Source of the DNA: JAHELQ01 sp965603365
GTDB taxonomy: Bacteria; Acidobacteriota; Aminicenantia; UBA2199
DNA: 64,000 bases
Assembly: GCA_965603365.1 (NCBI GenBank)
Contig: CBFDCR010000013.1
Span: 1-64,000, forward strand
Direction of reading: 5' to 3'
The first letter of the stretch is position 1, and the number at the start of each line of letters is the position of its first letter. The notes beneath the pieces were generated by a model. The model searched no databases. It was not told the origin of the DNA and was given only the letters and a program-made list of their open reading frames with translations. Positions 8,638 to 15,631 of this stretch are shown here, piece by piece. The position numbers were made by a program, and so were the translations under genes.

Positions 8638-9558
8638 TTAGATCAACTTAAACTGTAATTTGATCACGCCGCACACAATCTCATCGCCGTCATGCAGCAC
8701 TTTTCGGTCCGGCAGCCGTTCGCTGTTGAGGATAACGGGATTGGTCTGGCTCCTGTTCTCCAGTACATACTCATTATCGACAAAGGAGATCCTGGCATGC
8801 TCCCGGGAAACCGAAGCATCCTCCAGGGGGATATCGCCGCTGATGCGGCCGATGGTGTTTTCATAACTCAAGGGGAAACTCTTACCCGACAGGCTGCCGG
8901 ACAACACCCGCAATTCTGCCAGCATCTGGGGCACCTGTTTGGTTTTGAGGCCGCCCACCTGCCGGTCTACCTCTTCGATACTCACCTGCCGGGTTCCCGC
9001 CTCGACTTCCGGTGGGGGGGCAGGGGCCTCGGCTGCCGGCCGGGGCGCCTGGGGCTGCGGTCTCTTGAAAAGGACAATCAACAGGACAATGAGTACCAGG
9101 GCGATGAGGGCAATCAGTATAATCACCGTGGTACTGAGACCCTCTTTTTTGGGGAACAGCGGCGCCTCTCCCTCAGAACCGGCCTCCCTCGGGCCACGGG
9201 TCGCCGCCAGACCGGATTCCACCCGGCTGACCTCCCTCAGGTAGGGCTCCTGGGTCTGGGTGTCCACCTGCACGATGCCGTTTACGATCAAGTTTTTACC
9301 GGGAGCCGGTAAGGTGTTGGCCACCACCTTGATGGTCTTGTCGCTGTTGTCCATCAACACATAAAAGCCCCTGGTCTGGGGGTTCGGCGCATTTTGCACA
9401 TCCGTAACCTCCCCCTGAACCTGAACCTGGAGGTTATAATACCTCTGGGGGCTGTCCAGGATATCCCGGATAAAAATATCCTCCGCGGCAAAGAGAGAGT
9501 GACACACCGCCATCAGGATCAACACCGGGACAATTTTTATTAACCTTTGATTGCTCAT
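8638..9558 (-). CDS. membrane FHA-domain protein with periplasmic OB-like region
   Basis: A 306-residue protein. A signal sequence ends near LFAAED. A short domain follows (SPQRYYNLQVQVQGEV...), resembling OB-fold 'tRNA_anti/NirD-like' export domains, then one transmembrane helix (VIILIALIALVLIVLLIVLF) and a Pro-rich linker. The C-terminal FHA domain carries IGRISGD, SVSREHARIS and LENRSQTNP. FHA domains bind phosphothreonine peptides, consistent with the PP2C phosphatase downstream. The ATG at 9558 is chosen because AGGAGG lies 7 bases upstream. The earlier in-frame start at 9627 would place extra residues before the signal peptide. Confidence 0.85.
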   Translation of the reverse strand: MSNQRLIKIVPVLILMAVCHSLFAAEDIFIRDILDSPQRYYNLQVQVQGEVTDVQNAPNPQTRGFYVLMDNSDKTIKVVANTLPAPGKNLIVNGIVQVDTQTQEPYLREVSRVESGLAATRGPREAGSEGEAPLFPKKEGLSTTVIILIALIALVLIVLLIVLFKRPQPQAPRPAAEAPAPPPEVEAGTRQVSIEEVDRQVGGLKTKQVPQMLAELRVLSGSLSGKSFPLSYENTIGRISGDIPLEDASVSREHARISFVDNEYVLENRSQTNPVILNSERLPDRKVLHDGDEIVCGVIKLQFKLI

Positions 9559-9617
9559 GCTCTGTCCTCCTCGTTTACAAAATAAAAACAATAGTATCTT
9601 TTCATTCTTAAGATTAT

Positions 9618-9646
9618 TTTGTAGCACTTTTAAAAATGAATGTCAA
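9618..9646 (-). promoter_or_regulatory. sigma-70 promoter of the FHA-VWA-PP2C operon
   Basis: On the minus strand: TTGACA (9646-9641), 17-bp spacer, TACAAA (9623-9618). It is followed by a leader of ~50 bases with AGGAGG before the ATG at 9558. Confidence 0.7.
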
Positions 9647-9668
9647 CTTTATAGATAGCTACTCTTTT

Positions 9669-11738
9669 TTATTTATCCTCTTTGTCTATCTTAACCCGTT
9701 TGGAATCCCAGTATAGGTAAAATAACAGCAGGGCAAACATGATGAAGCCCAGGACTTCGGAATTTAAGAAGCCAAATAAACTGGTTTCGCCTTCGTGCCA
9801 CATTTCCGTGCCCACGGCTTTCATCAAGGACCAATCTGATCCCAACTTCAGGGCCTCTTTGCCGATAAAGGTGATAAAGGCCGCCAACACCCCCATCAAG
9901 GCACCGCCGGCAATAAAGCCCGAGGCAATCAATGTTCCCCGCTCCTTGCGGGCCGACTGCAGCTTCTCATCTTTCGTACTCTTGCCGACCAGGTGGGCCA
10001 CAATACCGCCGGCTAAGAGGGGGGTATTGAGATAGAGGGGCAAATACATACCCAGGGCAAAGGCTAAGGGCGGCACCCCCACAAACTCTAAGATAATGGC
10101 CACCACGATGCCCACCATGAACAGCATCCAGGGCGCCGGCTGCCCGGTCATCAGGGGTTTGATGACTGCAGCCATGGCCGATGCCTGCGGCGCCTCCAGG
10201 GGGCTGCCGGGGCCAAAACCATAGGTCTTGTGCAGCATCAGGATGACCAACCCCACCGAGGCGGCAGCCAACAGCGTACCCAGGAATTTATATCTCTCCT
10301 GGGTCCTGGGCGTCGTTCCCAGCCAGTAGCCGATCTTCAAGTCGGTGACAAAACCGCCGGACATGGCCAGGGCCGAACACACCACCCCGCCGATTAACAG
10401 GGCGATGAGGATGCCGCCGTCACCCTTCAGGCCAACGGCCACCAGCACCACCGCAGATATAATCAGGGTCATCAGGGTCATGCCGGAAACCGGGTTGGTG
10501 CCGACAATGGCGATGGCCCGTGCCGATACGGTGGTAAACAAGAAGGAAATCACCGTTACAATACCCAGTCCCACCAGGGCATAGAGCCAATTGCCCTGCA
10601 CCACACCGATCAGGAAAAAGGCAAATATCCCCAGCAGCGTGGCAAAAAGTAAGACCATGTTCCATTTCATGGTAATATCTTTTTGCAGGCGGTTCTCCTT
10701 CGGCGCCTCGCCGGTTTCGCCGCCTTTGCCAAATATTTCGCGGGCCGCCAGCTTAAAGGCACCGGCAATGATCTTCCGGGACTTGATGACGCCGATAATC
10801 CCGGCTGCCGCAATCCCGCCGATACCGATGGGCTGGACATAAGCAATAAAGATCTCCCGGGGCATCATCTGGGAGATGGGTTGGGCGGCATTGAGGATGG
10901 GTTCGGGATTGAACTGGCCGATATAGTAGATGGCCGGTATGAACACCCACCAGGACAGGAGTGAGCCGCACACAATGATCAAGGCGTATTTTAAGCCCAC
11001 GATGTATCCCAGTCCCATCACCGCCGCACCGGTCAGGAAATTGAATTCGAGCCGGACCTTTTCGGCAATATAGCGCCCCCAGCCGAAACCGATGGTGGAC
11101 ACTCTCTCCTTCCACAGGCCGAATCCCTCTACCATAAAATTGTAAGCCCCGCCGATGGCCAGGGCCTTTAACAAAATTTTCGCCTGCTTCCCTCCGGCTT
11201 CTCCGGCTATCAATACCTCGGTGGTGGCCGTGGCTTCGGGGAAGGGGAACTCGCCGTGCATATCCTTGACAAAATATTTGCGGAAGGGGATCAGGAAGAG
11301 GATACCCAAAAACCCGCCGAACAGGGAGGCCAAAAAGACCTGGATAAAGGAAGCTTCCACCCCCAGGATATAAAGGCCGGGAATGGTAAAAATAGCACCC
11401 GCCACGATCAGACCCGAACTTCCGCCGATAGACTGAACGATGACATTCTCCGATAGAGCGTTCTTTCTGCCCAACAGAGCCGAGAAGCCCACCGCCAAGA
11501 TGGCAATGGGGATGGCGGCCTCAAACACCTGGCCGATCTTCAGACCCAGATATGCGGCCGCCAGGGAGAAGAGAACTGCGTAAACCATACCCCAGATAAC
11601 CGAGTAGGTAGTCGCCTCCGGCAGCGGCCGATCGGCCGGTACAACCGGTTGATACTCTTCGCCCGGTTTTAATTTCCGATAGGCATTTTCCGGTAATGCT
11701 TTTTGCATGAAATGTTCCTCTTTGACTTCATTGCCCAT
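9669..11738 (-). CDS. OPT-family oligopeptide transporter
   Basis: Polytopic inner-membrane protein of ~689 residues with about 14-16 hydrophobic segments, matching the OPT (oligopeptide/metal-chelate) family. An early segment has IGQVFEAAIPIAI, and the loop NVIVQSIGGSSG is typical of bacterial OPT proteins. Its substrate is likely small peptides, but OPT members also carry metal-siderophore complexes. The ATG at 11738 has GGAGG 10 bases upstream. Another ATG at 11708 has GAGG 8 bases upstream and would remove 10 residues. It is monocistronic. Confidence 0.9.
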   Translation of the reverse strand: MGNEVKEEHFMQKALPENAYRKLKPGEEYQPVVPADRPLPEATTYSVIWGMVYAVLFSLAAAYLGLKIGQVFEAAIPIAILAVGFSALLGRKNALSENVIVQSIGGSSGLIVAGAIFTIPGLYILGVEASFIQVFLASLFGGFLGILFLIPFRKYFVKDMHGEFPFPEATATTEVLIAGEAGGKQAKILLKALAIGGAYNFMVEGFGLWKERVSTIGFGWGRYIAEKVRLEFNFLTGAAVMGLGYIVGLKYALIIVCGSLLSWWVFIPAIYYIGQFNPEPILNAAQPISQMMPREIFIAYVQPIGIGGIAAAGIIGVIKSRKIIAGAFKLAAREIFGKGGETGEAPKENRLQKDITMKWNMVLLFATLLGIFAFFLIGVVQGNWLYALVGLGIVTVISFLFTTVSARAIAIVGTNPVSGMTLMTLIISAVVLVAVGLKGDGGILIALLIGGVVCSALAMSGGFVTDLKIGYWLGTTPRTQERYKFLGTLLAAASVGLVILMLHKTYGFGPGSPLEAPQASAMAAVIKPLMTGQPAPWMLFMVGIVVAIILEFVGVPPLAFALGMYLPLYLNTPLLAGGIVAHLVGKSTKDEKLQSARKERGTLIASGFIAGGALMGVLAAFITFIGKEALKLGSDWSLMKAVGTEMWHEGETSLFGFLNSEVLGFIMFALLLFYLYWDSKRVKIDKEDK

Positions 11739-11778
11739 AGTTGCGCAACCTCCAAAAAAATTTTTAATGTGAGGTAAC

Positions 11779-11807
11779 ACATTAGCACAGGGGAAACATT
11801 ATTTCAA
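11779..11807 (-). promoter_or_regulatory. probable promoter of the OPT transporter gene
   Basis: Minus strand: TTGAAA (11807-11802), 17-bp spacer, TAATGT (11784-11779), about 40 bases before the start codon. Confidence 0.5.
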
Positions 11808-11850
11808 GAATTTTTAGCTAAAACCACCAAAAAACTCAAGGAAAATTGGC

Positions 11851-11879
11851 TTGATAAATCGCTATCTTTATGATATAAG
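11851..11879 (+). promoter_or_regulatory. sigma-70 promoter of the DHOD-like gene
   Basis: TTGATA (11851-11856), 17-bp spacer, TATAAG (11874-11879), divergent from the OPT promoter. Confidence 0.65.
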
Positions 11880-11939
11880 AAACTCCTGGATGAATAGAGG
11901 GACACTTTATAGAGAAAGTCAAGTTAAGAGGAGGACAGC

Positions 11940-12926
11940 GTGACCGACTTATCGACCCAATACATGGGATTAACGTTAAAGAATCCCATCATCATCGGCA
12001 GTTCCGGTCTGACCGACTCGGTGGCCAATATCAAGAAGTTGGAGGCCAACGGCGCCGCCGCCGTGGTGTTAAAATCCATATTCGAAGAGCAAATCATGAT
12101 GGAAGCGGAATCCATGCGGCCCGGTTACCTGACCCATACCGAAGCCGAGGACTACATCAGCCGGTATACGAAGACCCACAACTTAAACGAATATTTAAAA
12201 CTGGTCGAGAATACCAAAAAAGAGGTCTCCATCCCGGTTATTGCCAGCATCAACTGTGCCTCGGCAGATGAGTGGGTATCGTTTGCCAGATCCATCGAAA
12301 ACTCCGGGGCCGACGGCCTGGAGCTCAATATATTTATCATGCCCGGCAACATCAAGCAAAAGGGAGCAGATATTGAACAGCTCTATTTCGATATCGTCGG
12401 CGCCGTAAAGGAACAGGTCTCCATCCCGCTGGCGGTTAAAATGAGTTCCTACTTCTCCGGGTTGGCCAACATGATCTTCAATCTATCCGTACGAAATATT
12501 GCCGCCATTGTTCTCTTCAACCGTTTTTACCGGCCGGATATTGATTTAAAGGAGATGAAGATCGTGTCCACACATGTGTTGAGTACGCCGGAGGAGAATG
12601 CCCTGACCTTAAGATGGATCGGCATGATGGCCGATGAAGTCAGATGCGACCTGGCCGCCACCACCGGCATCCACGACGGGTTTGCGGTTCTCAAAAACCT
12701 GCTGGCCGGTGCTAAGGCCGTACAAATCGCCTCCTGCATTTACCAGCATGGACCGGAATACATCCGGACCATGCTGGAGCAAATCGGGGGCTGGATGAAG
12801 GAGCGCAAATACATGTCGATGGGAAAGGTTATCGGCAAATTGAGCCAGGCTAAGATTCAAAATTCCATCCTGTACGAGAGATCCCAATTCATGAAATACT
12901 TTTCCGAGGCCGGGTATAAAATTTAA
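11940..12926 (+). CDS. dihydroorotate dehydrogenase-like FMN TIM-barrel protein
   Basis: A 328-residue protein of the PyrD-like family. The N-terminus TQYMGLTLKNPIIIGSSGL is the class-1 DHOD start. VIASINCASADEW, GADGLELNIF and IPLAVKMSS lie on barrel strands. TTGIHDG and GAKAVQIAS correspond to the FMN phosphate site. Members called 'dihydroorotate dehydrogenase-like' are often found outside pyrimidine operons, and no other pyr gene (apart from distant pyrH) is here, so the substrate is open. It starts with GTG at 11940 behind AAGAGGAGG. Confidence 0.85.
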   Translation: MTDLSTQYMGLTLKNPIIIGSSGLTDSVANIKKLEANGAAAVVLKSIFEEQIMMEAESMRPGYLTHTEAEDYISRYTKTHNLNEYLKLVENTKKEVSIPVIASINCASADEWVSFARSIENSGADGLELNIFIMPGNIKQKGADIEQLYFDIVGAVKEQVSIPLAVKMSSYFSGLANMIFNLSVRNIAAIVLFNRFYRPDIDLKEMKIVSTHVLSTPEENALTLRWIGMMADEVRCDLAATTGIHDGFAVLKNLLAGAKAVQIASCIYQHGPEYIRTMLEQIGGWMKERKYMSMGKVIGKLSQAKIQNSILYERSQFMKYFSEAGYKI

Positions 12927-12929
12927 AAT

Positions 12930-13799
12930 TCAAAAAGCATCGAAATCAACGGCCTGGAAGAAAATATTTTTATGCACCAGGCTGCGGTTGCGGCCGCTTA
13001 AGTCTTTAAAAAGAAAATTTAAGGGTGAAGGTCTCAGCCAACCGGGTATGGGGACAAAACAGGACTTAGCCCAGCTAATACGGGCATCTTTGCCGATCCA
13101 GAGGTTGAGGGGCAGGGCCGTTCGCCGCCGGGGAGGAAAATCATCGTCCATTTCCGAAGCGGGAAAGTTTGCCAATATTGTCTTGATGCCCGGCATGCCG
13201 GAGGGGGCAAACAGGGTATATTGATCACCCTTTTGCCGCCGCCAATAGCGGGTGCCGGGCCTCTTCAGCCGCCAGGCCAGGCTCTCCTCATCCCACAGCA
13301 CCTTAAAGTCGCAGTAACTGCCGGCGTCCCGCTTCAGCCGGGGCAGGCCCATGCCGACCCGGGCATCCAGGGTGGTGGACCTTTCCATGCCCCGGCCCTT
13401 GATATAGGCGGGGGTACTGTTGCGGTTGGCGATGCCGATAATGAATGTACAGCCCAGGTCCACAGCCAGGCTCTCTATCCTGTCGGCCAAGCCGACGGAA
13501 ATGCCCTGGCGCCGGTGTTCCGGCACGGTCATGGCATTGACCAGCAGGAGCCACTTTTCTTCCTGGTCGAATATCAGCGCCCTCAAAGGAATGGTGGCCA
13601 CATGGGCCACCAGTTCACCCTTAAAAAAGGCATCGCAGCCCACTGCCCGGCCCACCGGGTTGTCCCGGTACTGCCACTCCAGGTACTCGACCGTAAACAA
13701 ATCCGGCTGCCCATAATACTTACTCAAAAAATCACTGTACAACCTCAACCGCCCATCATCAAACGCCAACGGCTCCTGAACATAATCCTTCATACCCAT
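12930..13799 (-). CDS. GNAT-family N-acetyltransferase
   Basis: A 289-residue protein. The acetyl-CoA site is seen as VPEHRRQGISVGLADRI (the R/Q-x-x-G-x-G/A type loop). The preceding strand VNAMTVPEH and following IGIANRNSTPAYIKGRGM are typical of this GNAT subgroup. The C-terminal ~120 residues are an extension of unknown role. Substrate unknown. It converges on the DHOD-like gene with only 3 bases between stops, and its start abuts the large minisatellite at 13.87-14.39 kb. Confidence 0.8.
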   Translation of the reverse strand: MGMKDYVQEPLAFDDGRLRLYSDFLSKYYGQPDLFTVEYLEWQYRDNPVGRAVGCDAFFKGELVAHVATIPLRALIFDQEEKWLLLVNAMTVPEHRRQGISVGLADRIESLAVDLGCTFIIGIANRNSTPAYIKGRGMERSTTLDARVGMGLPRLKRDAGSYCDFKVLWDEESLAWRLKRPGTRYWRRQKGDQYTLFAPSGMPGIKTILANFPASEMDDDFPPRRRTALPLNLWIGKDARISWAKSCFVPIPGWLRPSPLNFLFKDLSGRNRSLVHKNIFFQAVDFDAF

Positions 13800-13869
13800 A
13801 CCCCCATTCTACCCAATCCCCCCCCTAAAGTAAAGAGGCCAGGACGCAGATTCTCCCGTCCCCTACTGG

Positions 13870-14390
13870 GTCCCATTGGGGTCGGTACCGGAGCCAAAAG
13901 GGTCGATATCGGTGCCCTCCGGGGGTGATTTCGGTGCTCAAAGGGGTGATATCGGTGCCCTCCAGGGGTGATATCGGCGCAAAAAGGGGTGATATCGGTG
14001 CCATCTAGGGGTGATATCGGCGCAAAAAGGGGTGATATCGGTGCCCACCAGGGGTGATATCGGCGCAAAAAGGGGCGATATCGGTGCCATCTAGGGGTGA
14101 TATCGGTGCAAAAAGGGGCGACATCGGTGCCATCTATGGGTGATATCGGCGCAAAAAGGGGTGATATCGGTGCCATCTAGGGGTGATTTCGGAGCTCAAA
14201 GGGGTGATATCGGTGCCACCTAGGGGTGATTTCGGAGCTCAAAGGGGTGATATCGGTGCAAAAGGGTCGATATCGGTGCCCCCTGGGGGTGATTTGGGAG
14301 CAAAAGGGTCGATATCGGAGCTCGAGGGGGTGATTCAAGGGCTCGAGGCATCGGTATAGCAGCACGAGAGGTCGGTATCGGAGATGGAGG
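13870..14390. repeat. minisatellite, alternating 21/22-bp units (43-bp higher-order period)
   Basis: About 24 units follow one another, built around GGGGTGATATCGG. Many alternate between an ending GCGCAAAAA and an ending TGCCATCT, so the true period is often a 43-bp dimer. The units in the last quarter switch to GATTTCGGAGCTCAA and GTCGATATCGG forms. Each unit centres on the palindrome GATATC or a close variant. A 43-bp period does not preserve reading frame, so this is unlikely to encode a repeat protein. It has no CRISPR-like unique spacers. Confidence 0.95.
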
Positions 14391-14460
14391 AGTCAAAATC
14401 GCAGTGGTAGGATGGTGGAATAGTGGAATAAAAAATTGGCCTGTCCCCTTCCTGGTTACA
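14360..14460. repeat. dispersed repeat B, copy 1
   Basis: Bases containing GGTCGGTATCGGAGATGGAG, AAAATCGCAGTGG, GGATGGTGGAATAGTGGAAT and TTGGCCTGTCCCCTTC. The same string of blocks recurs at 20.84-20.96 kb, and a shortened form at 22.23-22.28 kb. It begins in the tail of the minisatellite. Confidence 0.85.
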
Positions 14461-14505
14461 ATCCCCCATCTCCCTTACAATCGAGTTTATCCTGGGAGAT
14501 CGAGT

Positions 14506-14533
14506 GTAGGGGACGCAGATCTGCGTCCCCTAC
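14506..14533. repeat. perfect 28-bp palindrome, copy 1
   Basis: GTAGGGGACGCAGA and its exact reverse complement, joined without spacer at AGATCT. It is preceded by a TTTATCCTGGGAG block that is also found before copy 2 at 15140. The two copies bracket the MNT/HEPN pair, as REP-like elements or miniature mobile elements might. Confidence 0.9.
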
Positions 14534-14550
14534 TGAATTATTTTGATCTT

Positions 14551-14713
14551 TCAGGGATTTATAATTGCTTCCACCTCTTTTAGTATTTTTTGGGCCGCAG
14601 TTACACCGAACTGGCTGTCATCATCAGAATAGGCCATATCAGGCGTAATGTCTGGCAATCCATTGGGATACCAGCCAACGTTTTGCTTCTTCCTGGTTTT
14701 TTTTATGACTCAT
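14551..14713 (-). pseudogene. internally deleted HEPN-domain protein (toxin half of MNT/HEPN pair)
   Basis: The ATG at 14713 overlaps the end of the MNT gene, as usual for this pair, and begins MSHKKNQEEAKRWL, the normal HEPN start. After this, the frame runs to a stop within 10 residues. A shifted frame continues with WYPNGLPDITPDMAY and KILKEVEAI, which matches the C-terminal end of HEPN proteins (YPNGLPD is a signature). The central ~80 residues, including the expected Rx4-6H RNase motif, are absent. The toxin must therefore be inactive unless this is an assembly error. Confidence 0.75.
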
Positions 14714-15020
14714 AAACCACGACTCCTTCTTTGAGAATGGTCTGGATAAATGAGCGATGGGAAATCCGCGAAAACTCGGCCTCTGTATAGGGTAAAATAT
14801 CCAGGCCGATGCCGAAGATATCGTACAACGGATCGCAGAGTTCATAACGATCAAAAAAACGTTTGTCCGTATCCATGATGACCACCAGGTCCATATCGCT
14901 TTTCCGGGAAGCATCTCCCCGGGCATACGAACCAAAAAGGATCACTCTGCGAATGGCCGGGATTCCCCTTAATATACCCAATCTTTGCCTGACTTCCTGT
15001 ACAGTCATCATCATGTCCAT
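14703..15020 (-). CDS. MNT-type minimal nucleotidyltransferase (antitoxin)
   Basis: A 105-residue protein with the pol-beta-type motif GSYARGDASRKSDMDLVV, where the last two Asp bind metal, and a third acidic position in LDILPY. In MNT/HEPN systems this enzyme adds AMP to the HEPN toxin and so silences it. The MNT reading frame is intact while the HEPN partner is deleted, leaving an antitoxin without a working toxin. The first codons give MDMMMTVQEV, so the start may be at any of the clustered ATGs (15020, 15014, 15011, 15008). Confidence 0.85.
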   Translation of the reverse strand: MDMMMTVQEVRQRLGILRGIPAIRRVILFGSYARGDASRKSDMDLVVIMDTDKRFFDRYELCDPLYDIFGIGLDILPYTEAEFSRISHRSFIQTILKEGVVVYES

Positions 15021-15139
15021 ATTATACCACCCGTTTCACCCATTCTCAAGCAGCCCCCGTCCCCAAAATCATCACTGCTATACTCCAACCCAAAACACAT
15101 AATATACTTTACAACCAAGTTTATCCTGGAAGGTCAAAT

Positions 15140-15167
15140 GTAGGGGACGCAGATCTGCGTCCCCTAC
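15140..15167. repeat. perfect 28-bp palindrome, copy 2
   Basis: Identical to the palindrome at 14506-14533 and also preceded by AGTTTATCCTGG. The 15021-15240 gap otherwise holds nothing I recognise. A half-copy (AGATCTGCGTCCCC) reappears near 37.05 kb next to a radC remnant. Confidence 0.9.
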
Positions 15168-15240
15168 TGGATCTCCGTGGATTTATTTTGGGGAACGTTG
15201 GCGGAAAAATGTGTGCCCTGGGGTGGTATCCTGGGTTCGG

Positions 15241-15429
15241 CTAACAGCAATTTATAGCGGAGCAAACCAACGTAATAGCGGTTTCACAGCCGCTATTGAG
15301 AATAGTCAACTTGCAGTTAGGAATGGGTGCAACTCCCCCACCATTGACGTTTTTCATTTTACCGCCGCCCAGGTCGGCGATGGTCGTTTTGTTGAAACTT
15401 AACTTTTTGTTGAGTTTTTTTGGTTTCAT
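15241..15429 (-). CDS. class I lanthipeptide-like precursor peptide
   Basis: A 62-residue peptide. The leader KKLNKKLSFNKTTIADL resembles the LxLxKxTIxxL leaders of class-I-lanthipeptide-type precursors known from Bacteroidota and related phyla. MKNVNGGG then supplies a double-glycine processing site at about residues 27-32. The ~30-residue core holds 5 Cys (two as the terminal CC) and several Ser/Thr, as expected for a substrate forming lanthionine or other thioether rings. GGAGG lies 7 bases before the ATG, and a promoter with 17-bp spacing lies ~60 bases further up. No LanB/LanC, radical-SAM enzyme, protease or ABC exporter is encoded in this window, so maturation would need enzymes elsewhere. 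Confidence 0.8.
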   Translation of the reverse strand: MKPKKLNKKLSFNKTTIADLGGGKMKNVNGGGVAPIPNCKLTILNSGCETAITLVCSAINCC

Positions 15430-15485
15430 TTATTTTCCTCCATAGTAATTTTAATCCCATTAATCTCTTCACTCATGGTGATTGT

Positions 15486-15514
15486 ATGATAAGTCATTTG
15501 ACTCTTTTTTTCAA
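15486..15514 (-). promoter_or_regulatory. promoter of the lanthipeptide-like gene
   Basis: Minus strand: TTGAAA (15514-15509), 17-bp spacer, TATCAT (15491-15486). The leader to the ATG would be ~50 bases and carries GGAGG. The same region is kept in repeat copy 2, where no peptide gene follows. Confidence 0.5.
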
Positions 15515-15572
15515 GTCCCTGCGGCGTTTTAAATTCCAGGATTTTCAGGGTGAGGTTATTGATCTATTGTTG

Positions 15573-15601
15573 TTGATATATGGGCACGACTGCTGTAAAA
15601 T
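15573..15601 (+). promoter_or_regulatory. promoter of the PLP lyase / hydantoinase operon
   Basis: TTGATA (15573-15578), 17-bp spacer, TAAAAT (15596-15601). It is conserved exactly in the second copy at 22412-22440. The start site would fall just before 15608, so the GTG at 15632 with its AAGGAG is the likely initiation codon. Confidence 0.7.
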
Positions 15602-15631
15602 AGTCTCATGAAAAAAAAAGGAGATGTCACA

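Noticed and set aside
13790..14365. Minus-strand repeat proteins (128 and 62 codons) in the minisatellite
   Set aside because: The 43-bp period is not a multiple of three, there is no ribosome site, and the open frames follow from the repeat composition.
13870..14390. CRISPR array
   Set aside because: Units are contiguous and degenerate over their full length, with no unique spacers of constant size and no cas genes nearby.
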